DNA from: Bolinopsis microptera
Lineage: Eukaryota > Ctenophora > Tentaculata > Lobata > Bolinopsidae
DNA: 64,000 nucleotides
Assembly: GCF_026151205.1 (NCBI RefSeq)
Contig: NC_087074.1
Location: 12,009,182-12,073,181 of the forward strand
Direction: 5' to 3'
Shown: in pieces, positions 39,054-52,800 of the stretch
Layout of the letters: the number at the start of each line of letters is the position of its first letter
Position numbering within the stretch: position 1 is the stretch's first letter
Notes under the pieces: generated by a model
The model's input: the letters and a program-made list of their open reading frames with translations, nothing else
Told to the model about the DNA's origin: nothing
Database searches by the model: none
Program-made: the position numbers and the translations under genes

Positions 39054-42000
39054 AGTTTTGATATATAGTCTTAAACATAGTTAAGTTGGGACAATTTTAC
39101 GTTAGAACAGATTATTTTTTGATGTATAACCGTTTTGTCGTTTCGTTCGATAACAATCGAAATGTTTATACTGTTCATATCTGATGAACTTGATTAGAAT
39201 TCTAGGCAAAGCATTTTATATGTGCTCAAACACCGTAAAAAAAGTTATATCCTTTTGTCTACGCTTCGATGATCTTAGTTGTAGAACAACTAGTATAGGA
39301 CTTTAGGCTCACTTGGCATTAGTCTTATTGAATGTTAAACTGCCAACCGTTCTAGGATTACTCTGACGTTTTCCATGTTTTACTATAGTTATGTGATTTT
39401 ACCTAGAACACTCCTTTTTAATGCCATCCCGTGTTTTCTTTTACTGCCTTGCATGCCCATCTTGAGCTCTAACCAATTTACCTTTATTTTGCTAAATTAT
39501 TATTAGGTAATTGGAAATTTATATTTAACTTTCTTTCTTAATAAGTTTCATAATCAATTTTAGTTTTCTATGCGCTTGGCATGGCGGGACGAGATTCTGA
39601 TTATCGTACAGATATTTGTAATTTGTCATGGAACTTAGCAGTTCCTTAGTGGCATTACCCGGGTCAGGGATTTTATAGTTAGTGCATTTTCAAGAGAGAA
39701 CTAAAATGAAATGAATAATAATACTGTAAATGTCTTGTTTTTAATCTTCCTAAAAGCAACACTGCGAACTGTATTTATTACTGTATTTGAAATGTTATTT
39801 GTATTTCTAACCCGAGACCACAGACTTACTTCGTTTTATTATTGCACACGTCTCCTCACCACGTCTGACAGCCATCAGACGAACTTTTGAGAACAGATTA
39901 TACGAACACAATAGGGCTAGAGCCGCCGCCAAAGGCAGACCTAATAGGCTATTTTAATCGGGATACATCAGCGTATGACTATGGGTTCCAAACATGGTTA
40001 GAAGAAACACTTGCCTAATCTTCACCAGTACTCTATTAGGAGCTGTGGCCTCCACAGCCGTCAGACTCTGCCTGGAGTTAGATCACGCCACCACCCACAC
40101 GGGGATCTAAGTAATGGACCGTTTAGAGCAGGGCATGTAAGTTGTGGATATAGCTGTGAGGTGATGGCACCCGTAAAACTAAACCATGGTTTAAGTAAGT
40201 TTATTAATATTATGCAGACCTCTGCAAGCATAATTATGAAATCATATGAACCAATGAGTCTCATTTTTGTAAACATAATCAGTTTTAAAATTAGACTCCA
40301 AGTTAGTCAGTTCAAGCTGGAGCATTAACCCTGGGAACAGTAAATTAAATTTTGTCTTCCGAAGAAATCAAACTCTTTAATTCATAACAAAATAACGTTT
40401 GAAATGTCTAACTTTATAATATACATGTAATGAAACAAAAATTACACTGCCGTACCACCTTACTCGGCGGTCCATCAAAAATTCAGTAAAAACTAACATC
40501 ACATATATTTTAGAGTTGCTTGAAATCAAGTTACAGCCATATTATTCAAACTAAATGTCGATATTAGGTCAAAAATCACTGGTGATCTTATTCCAACAAC
40601 CATAAATCCATAATCGAAAATTAATGTTTTAACTTGATAAAAGTTAAATTCCACCCCCGTCTAACTCAATAGTCTAAAAGTAAATTTTATGAACAACTCA
40701 TGGTCGTGACTCGCACAGCAATGGTGAATGGGCAACATTTACAATTATGGAAAAATCTCTGTGGGGTGTAACTGTAAGGTGTCATTTTCTTAACCTCGCC
40801 TAACTTGAAAATTAAGTCCCGATCTTGGCCGCCAATTGTGGGCAGAAACTTCAGTTGAAGATCTCTGATTACTTCAAATAGCAGATCATATTGCCCACAA
40901 GCGGGCCCACAAATCACGTTTGAGACGTGCGCACTACATGGATGAAAGGCGACCATGTAGTCAACAGATCGCACTAAGCAGCCTGCAGTCGCACGTGACG
41001 GCCATTCGCCATCGTTAAATCATCATAGTACAATTATGTGACTAACTTCTTTCACTTAACTTCATTATAAACATTTTACTCGTCATTATATATACACGTA
41101 CAAAATTATTCTATACACATAAAATGAATGGTTCCACACTTGAATTGTTAACATCTTTTAAATTGGCTAATGTTTGAAGCAATTTTCCCAAATTCAGCAG
41201 ATTTGTGGGATAAAAGTTTTGGAATATAGTTTCCAAGATAATATTCGAAAAGGCACTCATGATCTAATAGTAATTCGACTTTAACTCTTAGAAATGCTTT
41301 TCAAAAATATCTCTTAATTATTGGTACAAAAAAACTTGTTGAAAGAACAGATTTATCGCATGATCTAACTCTATCCGGGATGCTGTTAATTAATTTCACA
41401 GGCTCCACTCTAATAACTCTAACAACATTTAATTTAGGAAAACGTACAAAAACACAGAAAGCTTAAATCACGGCTTTACATTTCAAAATGATCAATGAAA
41501 GCCGTCCAAATGGAATGGTATCCGGTAGTTGGTAGTTGGAGCGCAGCCCAATTATTTCCTACAAGCAGTAGTTGACGGTCACTGTGGGGAGGTGATCCAA
41601 ATATTTTCTAAGAAACTGTAGTTATTTAATAATTAAAGCATTTTAGAGCTTAATCTTAACTCGCTCTATGGGGTTTCCTGGTTCGATATTTTAAAAGAAT
41701 ATTTGGTTCACCATCACATGTTCCCAGCCGAACTATACACAAGCTACAAAATACACACAAGATCACTAACAACGCAATTGTTACACCATATTATCTTCTC
41801 GGCCCTGATTTGACTGGCCACAGTATGGCGATTGGCTGGAATTTTAATTTACCGGCCATATCAAAAGTTAAATGTTAAGATTACATAGAGATTGAATTAC
41901 CAACACTTATTTCGTCTTGTAGTTCGGCTATGGTTTGTGTAAACCGAAAGGTACTAAATTTACAATCGAAAATCTTCGATTTGTGCGTCATTTGTGCGTC

Positions 42001-42174
42001 ATACGAGTCTACCAGTCCGGATCAGCCAACGCTCACTGGTCAACATTCCAAATAATATAAAATTGGTCAAGTATTCCTCTAAAAATATATTGTTTCAATA
42101 CAATAAATTAATAATTTTTTAAATTTCGGAGGGTTTTCAGGACGTTTTGAAACATTAGAACACTTTTTAAATGT

Positions 42175-42420
42175 AGGGGTCATTCCGGGGGGGGGGGGGG
42201 GGGGGGGTCAGCTTACGGCACTTAGTACCTGATCCCCCCGGTCATTCACATATTATGTAATAATTTTGTTGTCAAATTTCTCACCCCCTCTCCTCCCCCC
42301 TCCGTAAATGTAATCAGTTTTACACATAGCTATTGTGTTAAAATTACACTAGCGTAATCACTTAGAAACTCCCTCCCACCCCTGGCCTCAGCGATTACGT
42401 AATATGTGAGCGAACCCTTA
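42175..42420. mobile_element. Degenerate inverted-repeat element (MITE-like)
   Basis: AGGGGTCATTC near the left end pairs with GAGCGAACCCT near the right end. Inside, TCACATATTATGTAAT is mirrored by ATTACGTAATATGTGA. A G21 tract (42187-42207) interrupts the left arm. It is probably a decayed foldback element. No clear target duplication was seen. Confidence 0.45.
42187..42207. repeat. Homopolymer of 21 G
   Basis: An uninterrupted G run, often unstable and error-prone in assemblies. Confidence 0.95.
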
Positions 42421-43219
42421 CTGCAATATCCGCCCACTAACGGCTGACATAAACCAACAATTACTACAGCTTTGTTTCTCCTGGGACGACATGCCCTAAA
42501 TGTTACCTTTGATTATCGGTTAACATAAGACAATTACAAATTACAGCGAAGCCACTCTTCACTGGCATGGAATTCCAGGGTTTTTTTCGTATCGGTAGGC
42601 AAACAATTTCCCATAACATTAAATAGCCTGGAAGTCTTGCTGTGGATCTATAATCAGATTTATGTTCCGATTTATCGATTTATTCGACGATTGCAAATTC
42701 CAACGAAGCCACTCTTTAATGGCATGGAATTCAAGATTTTGTAAATCATATAGTCGGCATTAAAATCTTGATGTGAGCCTATTATCATACATTTAATTTA
42801 ACTCATAATCCTATGTCAAGAATGCTGTAAATGAGTTACTGTTAATCTGAAGAATAATGAAGGTTACTGCCGAAGGGGCCTGGAGGCTAACTATGGAGTA
42901 TGGATGCTCTGTTGAAAGTGAGTTCAGACTGTGAGGTGCAGGAATGATTAAAATCCCGATTCTCGTTGACGTGCAAAAAAATAGGAATGACGGATTCCGT
43001 AGAAAAAGCAACAAAGCAAAATTATCATGAATTTCTAAGATTTCTAAAATGTCTTTATCTCAGTTCAGGGTAATGTCATTACTGCAGTTGTTATGATTTT
43101 TTTATTTCTGAATCTTTCAATCCTCCTAAAAATTCGAGACTGTAATTTATTTGTTAATCAAATAACTTGAAATTTGGATGGAGAATAACCAAAAATTACT
43201 TTCGAAAATCATGAAAATT

Positions 43220-43272
43220 ACCGAAGTCTTATTATTATATAATTATAAGACCGAAGTCTTATTATTATATAA
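43220..43272. repeat. 30-bp tandem duplication
   Basis: ACCGAAGTCTTATTATTATA plus TAATTATAAG is followed by a second, partial copy. Confidence 0.85.
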
Positions 43273-43342
43273 GAAGGGTGACAAAAGAGAAGGTTATACG
43301 TTTTCAAGCTCAGCAAGAATAACGTTAAATGTTCAGGTATCA

Positions 43343-43348
43343 TTTATT
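43343..43348 (-). terminator. AKAP10: Candidate polyadenylation signal of AKAP10
   Basis: AATAAA on the minus strand (TTTATT on plus), about 340 bp after the AKAP10 stop codon. Confidence 0.4.
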
Positions 43349-43686
43349 CCTTATTCCAAAACTGTCGACTATCCCCCGTTTGTAAGACAACCCGGTCTGA
43401 CAAAGTTTTGAAACTGATCCGAACAGCTCAGTTTGATTGACAAATACTGCCCAAATTTGGATTGGTCCTGATTTGGCCGGCCAAAGTTGCAATTGTATGT
43501 TGCGACCGGACTATCATAATTTCAGCCGATCCTCATAATGATATCTCAGGCCGAAATCAGCCAAGTCAGGGACGATAGATAAGATAAGCTTGATAGACAA
43601 ACACTGAGTTTTCGTTTGATTAAGACGAATATATCGTGCTTTTACTTTAAGTGTCAGAATAAGTGTCTTATGAGTATGACAAACTG

Positions 43687-43844
43687 TTAATCATCTTGAC
43701 TAAGTAAGTCGTTCAGATCAAGTGGTCGAGCGGTGAGGTTCATCACATCCGCTACAATACTTTTAGCTTGAGCCACAGCATCCTCTTCGCTTATTTCTTC
43801 TTTACCGAAGAGTTTCAGAACGGATTTCCTAATTTTCTCGGATC
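43687..43844 (-). CDS. AKAP10: AKAP10 last exon: PKA-binding helix
   Basis: Acceptor GTCCGTAG|GA (minus strand) and stop TAA at 43689-43687. It starts in phase 1, completing a Gly codon, and reads GSEKIRKSVLKLFGKEEIS then the helix EEDAVAQAKSIVADVMNL and the tail ARPLDLNDLLSQDD. The hydrophobic spacing (A,V,A,I,V,V,M,L) is that of an RI/RII-anchoring amphipathic helix. An in-frame ATG in the acceptor region (MSVGSEK) is read as intronic. Confidence 0.85.
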
Positions 43845-46800
43845 CTACGGACATTTTGGGGTTTAAAAGTTGAATTAATCAATATAACTTATAAGTAATT
43901 GATATAACTTACAAGTATTAAGTAGACATGTTAAATAGTGACAAAGTTGTAGTAATGCTGCTAAAGTAGTAAGAACTCCATGGTTATTAAATTACAATAA
44001 CATACAAAGTACTGGCAACTGACAATAGGTAGATTTATGCAGGAAGTAAAGAAGTAGTAGTTTGTTATAGCCACAAATGCGATTATTTACTAGGTATGGG
44101 GTCTATTGTATGGGCACAATAGTTCTCCTGGGTACATTCCAGAAACTTTGGCAAACTTAAAGCCGCACCTTTAGGGTGGGGGAGCTGACTCACCTTTAGG
44201 CGGAGAACTAAGTAAATGTTTGTTCTGACTCACCTTTAGGCGGAGAACTAAGTAAATGTTTGTCCTGGCTCACCTTTAGGCAGAGAACTAAGTAAATGTT
44301 TGTCCTGACTCACCTTGAGGAGGAGAACTAAGTAAATGTTTGTCCTGACTCACCTTGAGGCGGAGAACTAGGTAAATGTTTGTCCTGACTCACCTTGAGG
44401 CGGGGAACTGAGTAAATGTTTGTCCTGGCTAACCTTGAGGCGGGGAACTGAGTAAATGTTTGTCCTGGCTCACCTTGAGGCGGAGAACTGAGTAAATGTT
44501 TGTCCTTGCTCACCTTTAGGCGGAGAACTAAGTAAATGTTTGTTCTGACTCACCTTTAGGAGGAGAACTAAGTAAATGTTTGTCCTGGCTCACCTTGAGG
44601 CGGGAAACTAAGTAAATGTTTGTCCTGGCTCACCTTTAGGCGGAGAACTAAGTAAATGTTTGTTCTGACTCACCTTTAGGAGGAGAACTAAGTAAATGTT
44701 TGTTTAATTGTCCTGGCTCACCTTGAGGCGGGGAACTAAGTAAATGTTTGTCCTGGCTCACCTTGAGGAGGAGAACTAAGTAAATGTTTGTCCTGGCTCA
44801 CCTTGAGGCGGGGAACTGAGTAAATGTTTGTCCTGGCTCGAGTACACGCCCCACTCGTCAACTTCGCTCATCGTGTAGTCCGTGTCGGGAATGGTCCAAA
44901 ACTTTGAGTCGTCCAGCAGGTCTTCGGTGTTACCGTCGTTGGAAGCAACATCCGGATCTGGGGAATGATGATATAATGTAAATTTTAAAACTGTGGGGTC
45001 AAAAAATGATTAAAATTAACACCTATTGACAGCTGATGAGTTTTATCTATAAAGTTATCAACGCCATTAACGACAGTGATTTTCTCATGAGCTACTTCAT
45101 GACTCTTTATGATTATAATAGCTGTTACAGCAGATCAAAGTAATGCATAACAGCGTTCAATCAACATCTTGTCACTCGTTGGTACTAAGATAATTTATTT
45201 TAAAATGCGTAAAAATCACAACACTGGATCACAACGCTCAAGACAGTTATTTTTACATTTTAGGCGTTACCCAGCTGTGCGACGTACGCTCCTCGCTCGA
45301 CAGTATTTGGACATTTTAAAACTGAGTAGTCTTTAAATCTTCAAAAATCGTGCGGATTAGTCGTGCTTTATCATTACAATGCTAATGATGACCACGGTTG
45401 CATTTCTAGCAGCCCTCTAATAGCCATTTCGGCGCTTATCTGTCGGGCATTGTATTTTCCCGACACAAAGTGTATTGAAGTGGTTAGTTATAGAGTTAGG
45501 GCCAATTTACTTTTCAAGATTCGACCAAACCGTCGACCATGAGTGAGGAACAAACTCGTCATCTGGCACAGTCGAAAGTAAAATTATGTGTACCCACATC
45601 TCTTGAACAACAATTTCACGAGACCTCATAACATAAACTAGATCTTTACTCCTTTTTTCTTCTGAACTTGAAGAAATTAATATCTTACAGACGATCTTCT
45701 ACAATAGGAAACTAATTTAATTAACGATAAATTTGTATCTCGTTTGAATATTCCTGTTTTCTTAGATTAACAAGTCTAGGATCAAACGAAGAGATGAAGC
45801 ACAGCCCCTAACACCTCCCCAGAACCGGCTCCCTCAGACGTCTTGAAGTTCTCACTTTTTAAGAAACTCGCTGGGAGTTGGGTACGTGATTTTTAGAGAG
45901 GAGACACTACCACGTCGTGAGCCCGGACAACGGAGTATCTTTAAATGTTTGTCGAACGAGCACAATTCATATTAAAATTGAAGACTGGATCTCTTACTAT
46001 TATGAGATGAGGGTCAACATGAACCCTAGTGGGCGTTACATTCCTGGACCGCATTGTGTTCATTTACCATCACAGTTTACCTGACACCTACCGTCTAAGC
46101 GCAATACGCGTCAGAACAAGATCGGGCTACTAACCTGGGATACTGCCAGGACAATTTCCATCCGGTCAAGATTCAAGGCCTCAGCGAATTTTCAAAAGGA
46201 AGACCGGCCCAGTCCTATTTGTTGGCCCCTTACTTTTTTATTCTATACATATTACATATCCTATAACTATATTTTCCCGGATATTCTCTTATATCCTCTG
46301 AGAACACAACTGTGCCACTGTCACAGCAACATTTTAGACACCCTTCTAACCGTGAAACCTATCCTTCCCAAGAAAATGGAAAAATTCCTACCAAAAGCTC
46401 CTACCAATCCCCTTGCGTACATTAAGAGAAGTCTTATTATAGACCACATAGTGACCTTACAAGAACGATTTCATGGCTCCGGCCTAAAAACAATTACAGT
46501 GAAACTTCGAACTCCTCGCAGGTATTTGGCATGATTCGACCAAACTGATTCGACACGTATTGTAGTTCGACAAACCCTAAAATTCGACTCAGTTGAACTA
46601 GAGGACGCTATCTGGACGTACCGAAGTTTACAAGAGAACTGTGACTGAGTGAAAGGGAAATTCATAAAGATAAGGGGGCTGTCTCATCGTCTTCTGGTTG
46701 ATCTGTCAGGTCTTGCTCCATCTTCAAGACATCGATGAAGCGCCAAATGGTAGGATTACTGCAGCCCATGAGACACCGAAAGCCGTTGTGCCATCTAGGT

Positions 46801-49800
46801 AGGTATTGGCCGTGTCTCGCCAAGTTCCGCCAGAGGGCCTACTTGTGATGGAAGAAACATTCTGTCTTGGTGGAAGTAGGCCAGGTACTTCGACAGGGTT
46901 AATGAGGGCTTACTCGTAATCATTATTGGGGTTCTCTTTCAAAGCTGGCGATCTCTGCTTCGACCAGAAATGAAGGTAATAGTAGAGGGCATCAATATGT
47001 TCACAAGCAGAAAATATTTGTCGTGTTAAAGTATGCTACCTGGACTCTAGTTCGACACGTACCGAAGTTCGACAAAGTTGATTTAGCTGTCGAACTCGAG
47101 TACGTGTCGAACTCGAGTACGTGATTCGTCAAGTTGACTTCAATGAAATGACAATATTTTCAGAAAGATTTGGGCCGAAATAAGATGTTTTCAACATTAT
47201 TATCGACAGGTGTAACTAGATGGACTGTAATATCACTGATTGTTGATTACTTTATTGATAAATAGTACTGGATAACACAGGATTTGGCAACCACTCTCAC
47301 ACCACTCCGTTATATATCAGATCAATTTGTATCCAATTCATCGCATGATTATGACCAAAATGTGTGTCAGGAAAACATTTTTACATAATGTTAAAACTCC
47401 AGACACTCACCTTCAACTGAAGATTTTGGCACCGTTTCGTTTTTCCTTTTGAAACTCTGCGGACTGGAAGTTTTAGAACTGAAAGGAGAAGACTTATGCG
47501 AGGAGGTTGGCGTCTGTTCTCCTGGTAAACTGCTCCCGACATCGCGAGCCTTGACGTCCAGTCTAGGTGACTTTGTCACGGAGTCAGGCGAGGGACTTGA
47601 CAGAGATCTTGGTGCGGCAGCTGGCGTGGGGCTTCCCACGGACATTGCACCAATCTTGGTAATAATTTCTCGATTGGATGCTCTGGGCACTGAAACAAAG
47701 TTTGTTGTTAATCAAAGGAGTTTGAATCCTTGCAAATTATGATACCATACATTGATTATTGAACCACCATACCTTGGTTAACATGGGACATAACTTAAAC
47801 AAATACCAAATTGGCAAGGGCGTCGACAAAAAGAAGCCAAATCATTAGTCTTAGTAGGGTTAGAGTAGGACAATTAGTTCTGCAAAATAAAACTATGTCT
47901 TTAACTGAGAAATTACAGACGTATCTTCTTCAGATTTTACTCGCTCCGTCACGCCAAGATGATATTTAATGTGCCAAACGATATGTGTGCGAACTTTGTA
48001 TACTACCGTTTCTAATCAGGCTTCATTTTCAGATGGTGTTACTATATTTAATCTTCAAGACGTGCTCTCGCTAAAGGACGTGGACGATGCGCGAAAGAAA
48101 GTGATTTTTTTTTAAATGTATCACGAAGTTATACTTGAGTAAACTTAAGAGTTAGGCCGTACAGCCGATAACAATGATTCAACATAAATGAACTATTTCA
48201 AACCCATTCAGCCACCGTTATCAAAGGGTATTATAAAATGTCATAATCATAATTTACCAGCCATCCCTAGACACGGCAGATAGACAATGAGGTACGTCTA
48301 TGCCCCGAAGCCGAAAACAGGAATTCGCAATAAATGAACCATTTTCTGATTTTCAGTGACATTTAACAAAGGGCATTATTAAACCTTATATGTTATCAAT
48401 TTATCACTTCTACTTAGACATGGCGAAAAGACATCGAAGACCGTCTATAACCCCACAGACAAAGCATAACCAGCACATATAAAAGTCATAGACGGTTGTG
48501 ATACGTAACAACGGGGCCCTTTTAATATAATATCTTTGTCACAGTCACCGTTTTAAAGGATACTCATTACTTATAAAACTTTTAAAAGCTTTAATAATTC
48601 TGACATTAGTTGAGTTAGGGCTTTTTATGCCGACCTTAAATTATTTACTTCAGATAATAAAATTACTGCTACGCTATTAATTTATAGGTTTATTTTTTAT
48701 TATTACTAAATTTCATGAAACTACTATATTACGCGTACGCCATTAACTTTAATAGCGTTTGTTTATTGTTTAACTCAATGTTACCTTTTAACTTAATATT
48801 TTAACCTAAAGCCTCATGAGGGGTATGACTAGATATTATTAAATTTTTATCTGTTTCAAAGATCACAGCTTTTGGATGTCACCAAAAGGCTTAAATCACG
48901 ACAATTTTTAAACTTTATCAATTCCGAAGAATGAAAATTATAACTATGTATTCTCTAACGCCTACATTTTTGGATATCTAGATTCGTGCTACCCAACTCG
49001 GCGCCCTGAAACTGGGAGGCGCTCTACTTTTGTTAACCTTGGCAACCCCGCCTACCCTAACATCGGTATTTCATATGTTATTCCAACTGTTTCCGACTTT
49101 TAGACCCAGCGGAGCTTACTCAACCCTCATAAAAGCACGATTAACCTTGAGCCCTCGTTTCTTCCATTCGCATGGTCAAACACATCTGCGTTCCAAACGT
49201 GACTATGATCATCAGGGGGCCTTTGTTATAAAGAACGAAGCCACAGCTAGATCTATTGTGGCCCTCAGGTACGGGGGGAGTATTCACATCTCTAACCTGT
49301 AAAGCTGTAGTTTTGATGCACCAAATAATAAATAACAATATGTCTGTCAAAATTGTTTCGTTTAACAATTAGTGCCCACTGCAGCTTTGTAGTAAGATAT
49401 TTGCCAGGGTACCAATGGGTTATGACTTTCACTAAGGAGGAATTGATTAAAACTTGTAGAAGTGATTTTACGTGACCTTATTTGTAATTGTGGAAGTGCT
49501 TGTATGTTTTTACGGCATCAATACGAACACTTCTTCACATTTGATCACATCCATCGCTACAAACAGTTCTAAAAATATGCATCGCGCCGAATTATATATA
49601 TATAAGATGACTTTATAAAGGCTACCTTCCTCCTTACAAATGCCCTCTTGTTCATTCAAACGTTTTAAGAACAGGTTAAGGCCAGGGGGGGGGGGAGGGG
49701 TTAAAAGTCGATTTTCCAGTTTTTACATATTTGATGTTTTTTTTTTGGAGACGAACAAGAAGAAAAAAACCGGACCGAAATCTGACCTTGCGTTTTTAAG

Positions 49801-52800
49801 ATATCGCGCGCCAATTATTGAGGTTTACATGTAATTACATGTAAAACTTTAACTTTAACTGTAAAAAGTTAAAACGTCCTAAGTTGAGAAGACTGTTAAC
49901 AAAATGGCAAAATGTGATTTTTGAGATTTTTTCAATTTGTTAACCTCTTATTTCAAGAACAAAGGCAAAAATCAAAATTCTAAAACATAAGGTTTTTTGC
50001 GCAAGGAACACCTGTGCCAAGTTTCAGCTTCTGTGTGTGGCAAGTCTTCTCAACTTAGGACGTTTTAACTTTTTACAGTTTAAGTTAAAGTTTTACATGT
50101 AATTACATGTAAACCTCAATATTTGGTGCGCGATATCTTAAAAACGCAAGGTCAGATTTCGGTCCGGTTTTTTCTTCTTGTTCGTCTCCAGCAGCTCTGA
50201 TCGAATATGTAAAAACTGGAAAATCGACTTTTACCCCCCCCCCCCCTCTGGCCTTAAGGTACTTATATCGACCTATGCTCAGTACAAAGAGGCATTATTC
50301 ACTAGGCGACTAGTACCATTCAATGGGACTAGTCCTCAGCTCCGCTAGTTGTTCTGCGGCACGAGGCTGTTGCCGGGCACCGGCAGAAATGGCGTAATCC
50401 TTTCATCAACATTGTTGATTCAACATGGGTGAAAGCTATAAGATACTTTGCTAAAAGGATAATATGTTTCAGTAGAGATATAATTTTGAGGGCGGACAAT
50501 CGTCTCTTTAACAGCTTTGTATCAGCTCCGAAATCATGCTAGACACAATAACGGTCAAGTATCTGGAATCCGGACTGCTTCATCAAGTTACCATTGAAAC
50601 AGGCAGGGCTACTGCACCACTGAACTTTTGATGCATTCGAAAAGGTGGGAACCCTTTTCGTCGTAGCCTCCTCTGATTTCCATTCTTGGCCAGCAACAAA
50701 TACAAAACAGACAGGCCACCGCTGGAAAAAGTGAAGGTCGTGAGGTTACAACGTGGCTCTGTCACGATGGAATAGAAATCGGGGCAGGATGTAGTCTGCT
50801 TCAGTTTGTGTCCATTTCTGCGACAGAAGGAATAACGATGTATAATGTGAGGTTCAAACATGAGCATTGCCTCAAAATGATACAAGGGAGCTACTAGCTT
50901 TGGTCCTGCGAGTAGAGTTTTAATTTTTAGAGGTTTCTGGGCCGATATTCCTGGCTGTGACCACGTCGAGACCTCAACAGAGGTTCTAAATAAGCCTCAT
51001 TAAAGAGCGTAATAAGTACTGCTACCAATATAATCGTTTCTTATTTTTAATGATTGCATTATTTTCCGGAAGCGCACTGCTGGAAAATGTAGCTCTTTTT
51101 TCATTTTTGAGCTATTTTCTGGCTACAAACTATTTAGACTGCCTATCTTTATGAAGAACACGATCATCAGTTTATATAAGAAATATAGACAACAATAACG
51201 ATAAATATAAGTATCAATATTTACAATATTAAATTACGGATATAGATGCACCCGATTTTCAGGAGACAAATTCTGCAGAAAAACCGCATTCTATAATCTA
51301 TTGAGGGACCGCGTACTTTAGGAGTAGCTCGGTCAGAGAGGGCTTGAGGGTCAGGGAGTGTGTGGGGGAGTGGCTCAGTAGCAGCGTGTTAGATCAGGGA
51401 GTGTGTGGGGGAGTGGCTCAGTAGCAGTGTGTTAGACCAGGGAGTGTGTGGGGGAGTGGCTCAGTAGCAGTGTGTTAGACCAGGGAGTGTGTGGGGGAGT
51501 GGCTCAGTAGAGTGTGTTAGATCAGGGAGTGTGTGGGGGAGTGGCTCAGTAGCAGTGTGTTAGATCAGGGGAGTGTGTGGGGGAGTGGCTAAATATTTCT
51601 ATACGGTAATTGCCGGATATGAATAACCAAAACATGGTAGGAATTTGTTTTGCAGCAGATCTCTTTGATCTTTCAATAAGGCTGAAATATAAAATAGCCA
51701 GACACAGCAACCATAAACTCGTCAGATCGAATCACAAGCCGAAAGCCAGTTTCGAATCTAGGTCTGTTCTTTATATTAGTAAAGACAACGGAAAATCATA
51801 CAGCGTGCAATTCGATCAAACTTCTGAATTTTTATTTTTGCTAATAAGTTGCGAGTCGAATTCCATTCCTTGAAGATTGTTCCTTATTCCACGAAATTAC
51901 TTTTGTAAGAGGGAGGGGTTTGGAAAAGCTTAATGAGTTTCTACAAAATAGCTATGTGAAAAGTGGCATACAGCGATGAGAGCTAGAGGGAGGTCTAAAA
52001 AGGTCAAAATCTGGCCTACTCAATATTTTAACGGTCCCTAAATCCAAGGTATTGTTCCTCGATCTGCTGTGGAGCATGTTGAATACCTGACATCTGGAAG
52101 AGATGATGCAGACCTCTAGAATTAGTTAACAGAACAGAGAGAAGAGGGTCTGAAATGTATGCAGACTGCAGAGCATTGTTCTGATTGACATTAAAAGATA
52201 CTCGTTAGCTTTGACAATGAATTTTTCGGCCATACTTGCGCCAGAAAGAGTTAAGCTGCCGTTGAATCGGTCACCGACAAAGCAGGAATGCAACTCACTA
52301 TGGCGTCGATCATATCCAGCAAAGAAATTAATTGTGGTCTGATAACGATTTCAAAATTGATTGCAGAGATCAAGGAGAGATCGTGCCTTGTAGTTAGAAA
52401 AAACAATACTTGGTGAGAAAGAAGACGACCTTTACGAAATACGGGCTTTGAGCAGTTCTAGGCCAATCTTTCTGCAATTCTCTATCTTTGTCGCCCGATT
52501 TTTTATGTTCACAGGAAACTATTCAACTGGAGTCTGGTCACTTACTTTGTTACTTTGTAGGGCTTCATAGAATCCTCTATCGGGCCATCGAAAAAGTCGA
52601 CCCCCCGGACAGTGTAGAAACTGTTTTATCACCACTCCAATCAAGCAAGGAGTTTCCATTCCGACGGCTGTATCCTGGAGCTGGAGGCTCGTCCGGAAAT
52701 GACTTCACAAAGTTCGTTAAAGCTACTTTGAATTGCATAGGATCCTCGATGGTGTGCATATGTGTTGGGATTACATTCCATAATCGAGGTCCAGTGACTG

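Larger units (their letters stand above)
39060..43340. other. Intergenic region between convergent genes
   Basis: I see no gene. The region holds a 21-G homopolymer at 42187, an inverted-repeat patch at 42175-42420, a roughly 160-bp diverged duplication (42530-42620 and 42690-42780, sharing CGAAGCCACTCT and GGCATGGAATTC), and a 30-bp duplication at 43220. The open frame on the minus strand at 40687-40974 has no recognisable domain. Confidence 0.55.

Noticed and set aside
43687..43851. A single-exon ORF starting MSVGSEK
   Set aside because: The acceptor GTCCGTAG lies inside this start, and phase agreement with the upstream exon shows it is the AKAP10 last exon.
44328..44513. Repetitive 61-codon minus-strand frame (SSPPQGEPGQTFTQ-type repeats)
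   Set aside because: It is a read-through of the donor minisatellite. It is not connected in frame to the exon, where the frame stops at TAG 44776-44778.
47449..47742. 97-codon plus-strand frame with Gly/Leu-rich product
   Set aside because: It is antisense to the AKAP10 Ser/Pro-rich exon, which has splice sites and phase on the minus strand.
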